Of a DNA stretch of 9,109 bases, positions 1 to 4,625 are shown one piece after another; the first letter of the stretch is position 1; the number at the start of each line of letters is the position of its first letter. Location of the stretch: the NCBI GenBank assembly GCA_014728875.1, contig WJKV01000007.1, positions 1 to 9,109 on the forward strand, read 5' to 3'. Source of the DNA: Candidatus Woesearchaeota archaeon (GTDB lineage Archaea; Nanobdellota; Nanobdellia; Woesearchaeales; WJKV01). The translations under genes were made by a program, and so were the position numbers. A model generated the notes under the pieces. It made no database searches, had not been told where the DNA came from, and worked only from the letters and a program-made list of their open reading frames with translations.

Positions 1-1156
1 GCTCTATCTTTACATCCTTGTTTTCCTGTATCGAGCTCAGGCCGTTGTAGCTGGAAGCAAAATCCTTGTTCCTGCTCTTCACTTTCATTATTCTCACGAA
101 GCCGAAATCATCCCCTTTCCACGCATCAAGGAATCTTGAAACTGATGCAATGAAACTCTGCTTTCTTTCTTCCAGTATCTCTTCTGCAATGAAATCAAGG
201 TCCTTTATCAGCTGGCTGTATTCGCACTGCGTCTTCAGTTCAACAAGTTCGATGAACCTGTCCCTCTCGACCAGCCCTTCAAGGCTGAACCTTCTGTTCT
301 TTTTGTCATTCACAATGTTCATCACTGTCTTGTTCGCAAGTATCTCTATTATCTCTTTTATCGCAGAAAGATAATTCTCTGTTTCCCTGTACCCGAACTG
401 TCTCGCCTCTTTCACAGCGGAATTGATGACAAAAGAGCTCAGGTTGATGCTCATCAGGTCCCTTACCCTGTCCGGGACATTGTGCCCTTCGTCTATCACA
501 ATGATGGTGTTTCCCAGATCCTTGTCAATTCTCTTGAAGAACCGCTCCCTGATGGACGGATGCATCACGTGGAAATAATCAGCGATCACGACTGTTGGTT
601 TTTTTCCTCTTGCAAGAAACCCAGCAAGCTCATAGCTGCAGAATCCGTTTTCTTTTCCATACCTGATAAGCTCTTCAGAATGCAGCGGCCCGCCGCTGCT
701 CAATTCTGCGAGCGCAGCTTCTGCCTCTACTGTCGGGACACCCTCGCTCTTTTTTGTCTGCGCATAAAAAGCGCATTTTCTTTCCTCTATCTGTTTCCCG
801 CAGAAATCCGCAAAGATCCCGCTGTGCATTGTCTCTACACCGTCAACACTGCACATGTGCTTTTTCCCGAGAAAATCAACAGCATTGAAGCCGGGATCAA
901 ACTTTCTTTTTATGTCCCGCAGTGTATCAATCGCGATCTTGTGCTGCGTATGCCTCGGCGTGACAAACACAATGCTCAGTCCGTTGTCGACTGCATATTT
1001 CAGGGCAGGGCCCAGAGTGGAGATGGTTTTCCCAAGACCTGTGGGCGCATGGACAAGCATGTGCTGTCTTTTCTGCAGGCAGTCTGCAACATCAGCAAGC
1101 ATCCTGTCCTGCTCCTCTCTTACTGTTTCGAACGGAAAAAAATATTCATCCCCCAT
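1..1156 (-). CDS. xpd: XPD/Rad3-family Fe-S DNA helicase, N-terminal part (3' end beyond window)
   Basis: I translated 385 codons from the ATG at 1156 to the left edge; the C-terminal helicase domain is missing only because the window ends. A Q-motif-like start (Y-F-F-P-F-E, then R13-E-E-Q16) is followed by Walker A APTGLGKT (37-44) and the DEAH-type Walker B D222-E-G-H225. Four cysteines between them, C102, C119, C128 and C173, sit where the XPD family holds its 4Fe-4S cluster; the spacings (16, 8 and 44 residues between) are wider than in well-studied archaeal XPDs. The family unwinds DNA 5'-to-3' using ATP; archaeal members are linked to repair and processing of damaged DNA. The start is firm because an in-frame TGA lies seven codons upstream. 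A TATA-like element lies about 26 nt before the ATG. A DinG-like relative is the alternative, but the DEGH box and cysteine layout favour XPD/Rad3. Confidence 0.9.
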   Translation of the reverse strand, partial: MGDEYFFPFETVREEQDRMLADVADCLQKRQHMLVHAPTGLGKTISTLGPALKYAVDNGLSIVFVTPRHTQHKIAIDTLRDIKRKFDPGFNAVDFLGKKHMCSVDGVETMHSGIFADFCGKQIEERKCAFYAQTKKSEGVPTVEAEAALAELSSGGPLHSEELIRYGKENGFCSYELAGFLARGKKPTVVIADYFHVMHPSIRERFFKRIDKDLGNTIIVIDEGHNVPDRVRDLMSINLSSFVINSAVKEARQFGYRETENYLSAIKEIIEILANKTVMNIVNDKKNRRFSLEGLVERDRFIELVELKTQCEYSQLIKDLDFIAEEILEERKQSFIASVSRFLDAWKGDDFGFVRIMKVKSRNKDFASSYNGLSSIQENKDVKIE

Positions 1157-1176
1157 GAAGCAGAAGAACTCTGTTC

Positions 1177-1186
1177 AATATTAAAA
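1177..1186 (-). promoter_or_regulatory. TATA-like box for the XPD-like helicase
   Basis: On the minus strand TTTTAATATT is centred about 26 nt before the helicase ATG (1156), the spacing seen at the other genes here, and would give a leaderless or near-leaderless mRNA. A stronger-looking box, TTATATAAATTTTAAT, lies further upstream around 1240-1254 and would give a leader of about 65 nt. I cannot tell from sequence which is used. Confidence 0.45.
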
Positions 1187-1353
1187 TGTTTTCTTTGCAT
1201 TGAGTATCTTTGCATACTATATTCACTCTCCAGTCGTTATTAAAATTTATATAAGAAAAGTTTCTTTGCTTTAAACGGGGTAGTAGGGGCAAAATATGGT
1301 GCTTTTATTTGGCAGGAAATTTTCAATTCCCGCTACCCTTTTTCTTGGAATTT

Positions 1354-1896
1354 TCAGCATATTCTTCTGCCGCGGTGGTTCCTGTCCAGTTTCATATTAG
1401 GCAAGAGAATGCCGAATTCCAATTGTCCGCTTGCTCTTCCGCCTTCAAAAGAATAATCAACTATTGCCAGGCAGGTATTTCCGAATCTTCTTGCTCTTGT
1501 GAGTTCTATGTCGCACACTATTGGTTCTTTTGTTTTCCTTTTGATTTTTTTCCTGAATCTGCCTTCTTTTATAGCTTCCACCTGGATCAGATTTGCTTTC
1601 CTCATCTTCAGGAAGTCTGAGAAATCAATGTCAAAATTCTCAACCCTGCCATTCTGAAGCCATTCACCGAACGCAGCATATGTCAGCTGTTCAAGGCAAT
1701 ATCCAAGCTCATCAAAACCCGCATGCTCCTGAGGTTGTTTTGAACCATACGGCTTGTCTCTCAGCCTGAAATATCCTCTTGCAGTCCTGGGCGATAATTC
1801 TGCTCTTACCAGAAGCCTGTACTCCGGTTCATAAGTCTCCATGATCCGGTCCAGCTGATGCTGAGGATATTCCCTTCTTATGCTGTTGTTCTCCAT
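1354..1896 (-). CDS. FcoT-like hot-dog-fold thioesterase
   Basis: This 180-residue protein resembles the FcoT-like thioesterase domain, whose type member is mycobacterial Rv0098, a long-chain acyl-CoA thioesterase. From memory of that family the matching blocks are A-E-L-S-x-R-T-A-R-G-Y-F near 32-43, F-D-E-L-x-Y-C-L-E-Q-L-T-Y-A-A-F at 61-76, the M-R-K-A block near 98-101 and the C-terminal G-G-R-A-S-G-Q-L-E-F strand at 152-161. Length (about 180) is normal for a single-domain member. The expected role is hydrolysis of an acyl thioester in the cytoplasm; the substrate cannot be read from sequence. There is no signal peptide or TM segment. The ATG at 1896 lies 24-25 nt downstream of a TATA-like element, supporting a leaderless start. 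The last residues (K-L-D-R-N-H-R-G-R-R-I-C) form a basic tail outside the family core. No partner gene lies next to it. Confidence 0.72.
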   Translation of the reverse strand: MENNSIRREYPQHQLDRIMETYEPEYRLLVRAELSPRTARGYFRLRDKPYGSKQPQEHAGFDELGYCLEQLTYAAFGEWLQNGRVENFDIDFSDFLKMRKANLIQVEAIKEGRFRKKIKRKTKEPIVCDIELTRARRFGNTCLAIVDYSFEGGRASGQLEFGILLPNMKLDRNHRGRRIC

Positions 1897-1914
1897 GAAT
1901 GGTCCAATTAGAAG

Positions 1915-1925
1915 TTATTTAAAAA
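1915..1925 (-). promoter_or_regulatory. TATA box of the FcoT-like gene
   Basis: TTTTTAAATAA on the minus strand is centred about 24 nt before the ATG at 1896. It fits an archaeal TATA box driving a leaderless transcript and supports that start codon. It is in the gap after the upstream gene's stop (1964), so this gene can be transcribed alone. Confidence 0.55.
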
Positions 1926-1963
1926 GTCTATGCTGTAATCTGTACAGAAATCAGTTGTTCTAT

Positions 1964-2326
1964 CTAGTCATCTTTAGATTCAGGTTCGCAATAAAGATGT
2001 CCTTCAACTAAAGCCATCATAGGAAACAATGCATCTGCGAATTCCTTTCCTTTGTATTCAAACTGCTCTTTAGTATTGATATTCTCAAAAAGCAGATCAT
2101 AAGCGCATCTCGCTACAAGATATCTTTCAGGCTCTGGTAGCATGTGTGCGACTGTGCCTGAAAGCTCTTTTGTGGTTGACAATACCAGGGATTGCACAGG
2201 CGTCCTGTTAAGGAACAAGAAATCGCCTTTGTATATTGTCTCGATGAAATTCAGATAAAGGGCAGAATTGCAAGTCAATCGTTTTGACTTTATCACTCTT
2301 CCCACAAGATTCTTTGAATCTTCCAT
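1964..2326 (-). CDS. Hypothetical small soluble protein
   Basis: I do not recognise this 120-residue protein. I start it at the ATG at 2326 (M-E-D-S-K-N) rather than the in-frame ATG 39 nt upstream (2365), because a TATA-like CTTTTTATATTT (2357-2346) is centred about 25 nt before 2326 and lies inside the longer version. The sequence reads as a mixed alpha/beta cytosolic protein without signal peptide or TM segment: a short basic N-terminus, a hydrophobic/aromatic block (A-L-Y-L-N-F-I-E-T-I-Y), a middle helix rich in L-P-E-P-E-R-Y-L-V-A-R-C-A-Y-D-L-L, and an acidic tail ending E-S-K-D-D. Two internal Cys (positions 19 and 76) and one near the C-terminus (112) show no zinc-knuckle spacing. Neighbours on the same strand are a thioesterase and a hemerythrin, but each has its own promoter-like element, so no shared function can be argued. 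Confidence 0.65.
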   Translation of the reverse strand: MEDSKNLVGRVIKSKRLTCNSALYLNFIETIYKGDFLFLNRTPVQSLVLSTTKELSGTVAHMLPEPERYLVARCAYDLLFENINTKEQFEYKGKEFADALFPMMALVEGHLYCEPESKDD

Positions 2327-2345
2327 AATACAATATGTGTTAAGG

Positions 2346-2357
2346 AAATATAAAAAG
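2346..2357 (-). promoter_or_regulatory. TATA box of the small hypothetical gene
   Basis: CTTTTTATATTT on the minus strand is centred 25 nt before the ATG at 2326. It is the main evidence for the shorter start, since it lies within the first codons of the longer possible frame. Confidence 0.55.
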
Positions 2358-2359
2358 CT

Positions 2360-2372
2360 TATCAAGAAAAAT
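2360..2372 (-). terminator. Possible T-rich terminator after the hemerythrin gene
   Basis: Directly after the hemerythrin stop codon the minus strand reads a short T-rich stretch (GATTTTTCTTG), followed by the next gene's TATA box, which also contains T5. Short oligo-T tracts are the usual archaeal intrinsic terminators. No hairpin is evident. Confidence 0.3.
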
Positions 2373-2852
2373 CTATTTTATCAGCTGTTCCACCATCTTC
2401 CTATACTTGCTCTCTGGATACTTCTTGTCGACTTTCTTGTATTCGTCGACCATCTTCTTCTGTTCTTTTTCGCTCAAGTACTGCATGCACGGCAGAAAGA
2501 AGTCATTGTCCTCTGTGTCTATGTGCGGAGGATAGAGCTTGATCAGGTCTTTTATGAGCTTTTTTGCATCCTTGTCATTCTTCTCAAGCGACTTTATTAT
2601 CGCCCGCCCCTGTTCGTGCTCCTTGATCAGCCTCTTCATTATTTTCTTCAAGCCGGGCGTCATGTCTTTCTTTTCCAAACGCTTGAAAAGAATCTTTTCT
2701 TCCTTGCCGTGGTGCCTGTTGTCTGCATAATTCCTGAAGAAATCGACTGTCTTCTTGATGAGATCATCATCAATCTTTTTTCTTTTTTTCAGCACGCCGA
2801 CCATCCGTTCTATCAGGCGGTGCTCAACCATCAATGGCCCGTAAGGTTTCAT
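2373..2852 (-). CDS. Hemerythrin HHE cation-binding domain protein
   Basis: A 159-residue all-helical protein with the full hemerythrin/HHE ligand pattern: H11 (V-E-H-R) in helix 1, H48-x3-E52 (H-H-G-K-E-E) in helix 2, H79 (K-E-H-E) in helix 3, and H110-x3-E114 (H-I-D-T-E-D-N-D-F-F) in helix 4. This is the set expected to hold a di-iron centre. The family binds O2 or senses oxygen, redox state or iron in the cytoplasm; a single stand-alone domain of this size is typical in anaerobic prokaryotes. The protein is very rich in Lys, Glu and Asp and has no signal or TM segment. The ATG at 2852 has TTTTTATA about 28 nt upstream and no Shine-Dalgarno sequence. The gene lies directly downstream of the tRNA gene on the same strand, but an oligo-T tract and its own TATA box separate them. 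O2 storage, sensing and iron handling cannot be told apart here. Confidence 0.93.
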   Translation of the reverse strand: MKPYGPLMVEHRLIERMVGVLKKRKKIDDDLIKKTVDFFRNYADNRHHGKEEKILFKRLEKKDMTPGLKKIMKRLIKEHEQGRAIIKSLEKNDKDAKKLIKDLIKLYPPHIDTEDNDFFLPCMQYLSEKEQKKMVDEYKKVDKKYPESKYRKMVEQLIK

Positions 2853-2875
2853 ACTGTTCCATCAACCACACAAGG

Positions 2876-2884
2876 TATAAAAAT
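2876..2884 (-). promoter_or_regulatory. TATA box of the hemerythrin gene
   Basis: ATTTTTATA on the minus strand, preceded by a purine-rich GAGAAAG that could act as a BRE, is centred about 28 nt before the hemerythrin ATG (2852). It would give a leaderless or near-leaderless transcript. Confidence 0.55.
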
Positions 2885-2890
2885 CTTTCT

Positions 2891-2906
2891 CAAAAAGACA
2901 AAAAAA
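2891..2906 (-). terminator. Oligo-T terminator of the tRNA-Ser gene
   Basis: Immediately after the discriminator base G73 (2907) the minus strand continues TTTTTTGTCTTTTTG. Two T tracts directly behind the mature 3' end, with no encoded CCA, fit an archaeal tRNA terminator. Confidence 0.6.
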
Positions 2907-2952
2907 CGCCGCGGGAGAGATTCGAACTCTCGTGCCCCGAAGGACAGTGGAT

Positions 2953-2997
2953 TTTCGCAGGCCATTTTGTAGGTACGTTGATACTCTATAACGCCCT
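2953..2997 (-). other. tRNA intron 2 (45 nt, canonical position 37/38)
   Basis: At the anticodon loop, exon bases 32-35 (TTGC) pair with GCGA near the intron's 3' end (T-A, U-G, G-C, C-G), giving the 4-bp central helix. The bulges are TA^A at the 5' site and AA^A at the 3' site; outside lies the completed anticodon stem, and inside GGGC can pair with GCCT. This is a canonical archaeal tRNA intron. The AATGGCC and TGCGA segments of the intron are also complementary to D-arm exon sequence (GGCCATT and TCGCA), so an alternative fold is possible before splicing. Confidence 0.87.
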
Positions 2998-3005
2998 TAG
3001 CAATC

Positions 3006-3036
3006 TTACGGTTCCTTAAGACGTATCTTAAAGAAT
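3006..3036 (-). other. tRNA intron 1 (31 nt, non-canonical position 29/30)
   Basis: The intron is a near-perfect hairpin: TTCTTTAAG pairs with CTTAAGGAA (9 bp, one G-U) around the loop ATACGT. At the exon junctions the central helix GCGG (exon) pairs with CCGT (intron; three Watson-Crick pairs plus one G-U). It is flanked by the 3-nt bulges TG^A and AA^G, the bulge-helix-bulge substrate of archaeal splicing endonuclease. The cut falls inside the anticodon stem, so the 5' half of the stem is incomplete until it is removed. Non-canonical introns of this kind usually require the heteromeric or broad-specificity splicing endonuclease classes. Confidence 0.88.
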
Positions 3037-3052
3037 CACCGCAATGGCCAGA

Positions 3053-3721
3053 CTATGCGACCGCGGCATAAATAGGGTTATTATGCCCATGTACCTTCCA
3101 GAACCCATGTTTATTTAAATGCTTTACGTTTCTTGGGGTTATCTCATTCATGAATTTCTCAAGATTATCTACGCCTGCGAGACACAATTTATAATAATCT
3201 TTTTTACCCCACTTATATGGCCTATATCCTAGCTCAGTTAAAAGAGCTAATAAATCATCTCTTAGTAGAATAGATGCAGATCCAAATTCTATTTTAGGAT
3301 AAGTATGATCCTTGTTATTATTTATTCTCTCGAATCTCAAATAGCCATCAGTATCAAACAATCCTCTAATAAAAGCAGATTGAATCTCTCTGTTTGCTTT
3401 TTTGATATAATCAGGTATCCGTACAGAATGAGTTTTTGATCCAGGCAAGAACCCATAATTTATAAAAAATCTCGAAATCTCTTTTTTACTTGTTTGGATT
3501 CCAAAACAGCCTTGCTTCCCTCCACTTCTAAATTTAGGCTTAAATTCAACATTCTTAAACAGAGATTCTAACATTTTCTTTACATGATTACAATAATATT
3601 CTTTTTCATCGAGACCCCCTCTCAATTCCCATACGATAGAAGTTTTCGTTTTGTATAATGTCCCATCTCCAACATGCATTCCTATTAATTCTGCAACTTC
3701 TGGATTTAATTTTATAATCAT
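3053..3721 (-). CDS. LAGLIDADG homing endonuclease, monomeric two-motif type
   Basis: A 222-residue protein with two LAGLIDADG helices: E11-L-I-G-M-H-V-G-D19-G-T-L-Y and, about 100 residues on, F117-I-R-G-L-F-D-T-D125-G-Y. D19 and D125 are the expected metal-binding catalytic acids. Spacing and size match the single-chain archaeal class (I-DmoI type, about 190-220 aa), which folds as a pseudo-dimer and cuts a long asymmetric DNA site. The gene is visibly more A+T rich than its neighbours, consistent with arrival by transfer. It has no splicing-domain blocks, so it is not an intein, and it lies outside the two tRNA introns. Its last four residues (A-A-V-A) and TAG stop are encoded by the first 15 nt of the tRNA-Ser gene. 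The ATG at 3721 has a TATA-like ACTTATAAAC about 45 nt upstream and no clear Shine-Dalgarno sequence. Activity and target are unproven, but both catalytic acids are present and the frame is intact. Confidence 0.92.
   Translation of the reverse strand: MIIKLNPEVAELIGMHVGDGTLYKTKTSIVWELRGGLDEKEYYCNHVKKMLESLFKNVEFKPKFRSGGKQGCFGIQTSKKEISRFFINYGFLPGSKTHSVRIPDYIKKANREIQSAFIRGLFDTDGYLRFERINNNKDHTYPKIEFGSASILLRDDLLALLTELGYRPYKWGKKDYYKLCLAGVDNLEKFMNEITPRNVKHLNKHGFWKVHGHNNPIYAAVA
3110..3120 (-). promoter_or_regulatory. Possible TATA box for the tRNA, inside the endonuclease gene
   Basis: ATTTAAATAAA on the minus strand lies about 48 nt before the tRNA 5' end, within the last endonuclease codons. With the usual TATA-to-start distance of about 26 nt it would give a precursor with a leader of roughly 20 nt. 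If it is not used, the tRNA must be made by read-through from the endonuclease promoter. Confidence 0.35.
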
Positions 3722-3760
3722 TCTAATCTGCTCTTTTTATTAATGATAATAGCAGTTCTT

Positions 3761-3770
3761 GTTTATAAGT
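3761..3770 (-). promoter_or_regulatory. Possible TATA box of the homing endonuclease gene
   Basis: ACTTATAAAC on the minus strand lies about 45 nt before the ATG at 3721, predicting a leader of about 20 nt. A second A+T-rich element (AATAAAAAG, about 3735-3743) is too close to the ATG for a standard TATA position. The 123-nt divergent gap 3722-3844 otherwise holds only the promoter of the plus-strand gene. Confidence 0.35.
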
Positions 3771-3811
3771 TTCATGTGACAATGTCCAATGACCAGTGAA
3801 AAATAAAAAAA

Positions 3812-3819
3812 TTTATATA
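3812..3819 (+). promoter_or_regulatory. TATA box of the two-TM membrane protein gene
   Basis: TTTATATA, preceded by an A-rich stretch (AAATAAAAAAA) resembling a BRE, is centred about 29 nt before the ATG at 3845. This is a textbook archaeal promoter and supports the chosen start with a leader of only a few nucleotides. Confidence 0.65.
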
Positions 3820-3844
3820 CTGTTTTATCGCCCTCTTTATAGAC

Positions 3845-4621
3845 ATGGCAGACAGCAAGAAGGATTTTCTGAGAAAGACAATAGAAAAGGATCTTAATGA
3901 GGCAGCCATCAGTTCTTTCACAGGCAATGTAGAGGCAAAGAAGGTCTTTGAGGAAGAGATAAATCCAGAGCAGAAGGCCCAGAAACTGAAGCTGAAAAAG
4001 AAAGCGAGAAGGAAGCTGATCATCTCAATAATCAGCATCATAATCATAATAATGATTGTGAGCAGTGTTTTTGTTTATTTCTTTTACATCTCACCTGTGT
4101 TCATCAGAAAGCCCTACATAGAGAAACCTGTCCTTAGCGAAGAGGATCCTATGATCACTTCAGAGCACATCACTTACATTGTAAATGAGCTTGGAGGCTA
4201 TAAACTGCACGGCGGGCCGCTCGGAAAAGCTGCCCAGATGGAGCTGTTTCTGTCAGACATAAACAAGAGATTCACGATAACTGTGGAAGATCACAACATC
4301 TTCACAGTGGGAGGAAACGCTCCCAATCCGGACATAAGACTGAATGCTCCTGAAGAGGTTTTCATCGACCTGATAAGAGCAGAAGACCTGATGGCAAAAG
4401 CAAAAGAGCTTGTGGGGCTCGAGATAGTCTCTATCGACCCCCTCCTCGATGAGACAGTTCTTGCAATGAAAGGCTACAAGGCCATATACGACACTTTGAG
4501 CGGAAAAATAATAGGAACATCCTCTTTCTTCAAGCTGACGCCGGCAGTCAAGAAACTGATCTATTTGATCAGCGTAATAATAGTGGCCATCCTCGGCATA
4601 ATATACATCACAAGGAAATAA
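3845..4621 (+). CDS. Two-TM membrane protein with an exposed domain, possibly SCP2-like
   Basis: A 258-residue protein. The first 56 residues are charged and likely cytoplasmic, ending in a basic block (K-L-K-K-K-A-R-R-K, 49-57). A strong TM segment follows (about 58-82, Ile-rich), then an external domain of about 150 residues, then a second TM (about 237-255) and a short basic tail. The basic flanks put both termini inside. Residues 130-222 (F-T-I-T-V-E-D at 143-149, then P-D-I-R-L-N-A-P-E-E-V-F near 162-173, then A-M-K-G-Y-K-A-I-Y-D near 207-216) have the strand/helix order and spacing of SCP2 sterol-carrier-like lipid-binding domains. That is a weak resemblance, not an identification. The start is supported by the TATA box 29 nt upstream. 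It converges on the giant surface-protein gene with 4 nt between the stops, and the two may work at the same membrane. No enzyme motif is visible. Confidence 0.82.
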   Translation: MADSKKDFLRKTIEKDLNEAAISSFTGNVEAKKVFEEEINPEQKAQKLKLKKKARRKLIISIISIIIIIMIVSSVFVYFFYISPVFIRKPYIEKPVLSEEDPMITSEHITYIVNELGGYKLHGGPLGKAAQMELFLSDINKRFTITVEDHNIFTVGGNAPNPDIRLNAPEEVFIDLIRAEDLMAKAKELVGLEIVSIDPLLDETVLAMKGYKAIYDTLSGKIIGTSSFFKLTPAVKKLIYLISVIIVAILGIIYITRK

Positions 4622-4625
4622 AGAA

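Larger units (their letters stand above)
2907..3067 (-). tRNA. tRNA-Ser(GCU), class II, with two introns
   Basis: The precursor is 161 nt. Removing 3036-3006 (31 nt) and 2997-2953 (45 nt) leaves an 85-nt tRNA with all stems formed. The acceptor GCCGCGG (3067-3061) pairs perfectly with CCGCGGC (2914-2908). The D-arm has A14, G18-G19 and A21, with a 3-bp stem as in class II tRNAs. After splicing the anticodon stem is GTG+GA with TCCAC (5/5 pairs) and the loop is T-T-GCT-A-A, giving anticodon GCU (3001-2999), which reads AGC/AGU serine codons. The variable arm TGTCC-TTCG-GGGCA is long. The T-arm is GAGAG-TTCGAAT-CTCTC. Discriminator G73 is the archaeal serine identity base. No CCA is encoded. 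Its first 15 nt are also the 3' end of the upstream homing endonuclease gene. No unspliced reading gives a paired anticodon stem. Confidence 0.93.

Noticed and set aside
1124..1215. Upstream 31-codon frame (ATG at 1215) overlapping the helicase start
   Set aside because: It would need the more distant TATA box, has no recognisable features, and the closer TATA element would exclude it from the mRNA.
482..1243. Long open frame on the plus strand opposite the helicase gene
   Set aside because: It is antisense to a helicase with clear Walker, Fe-S and DEGH motifs and its translation shows no domain.
3020..3067. Reading the tRNA as tRNA-Leu(UAA) from the TTTAAGA loop without intron 1
   Set aside because: The 3' stem does not pair, the discriminator is G rather than A, and TTTAAG is instead one arm of the intron 1 hairpin. 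The Ser(GCU) two-intron model pairs every stem.
2907..3067. Split or circularly permuted tRNA
   Set aside because: The 5' acceptor, middle exon and 3' acceptor are in normal order on one strand with two ordinary splice structures.
3053..3721. Intein or group I intron origin for the endonuclease
   Set aside because: It has no N-terminal Cys/Ser splicing block and no host exteins, and the tRNA introns are bulge-helix-bulge type, too short for a group I core.
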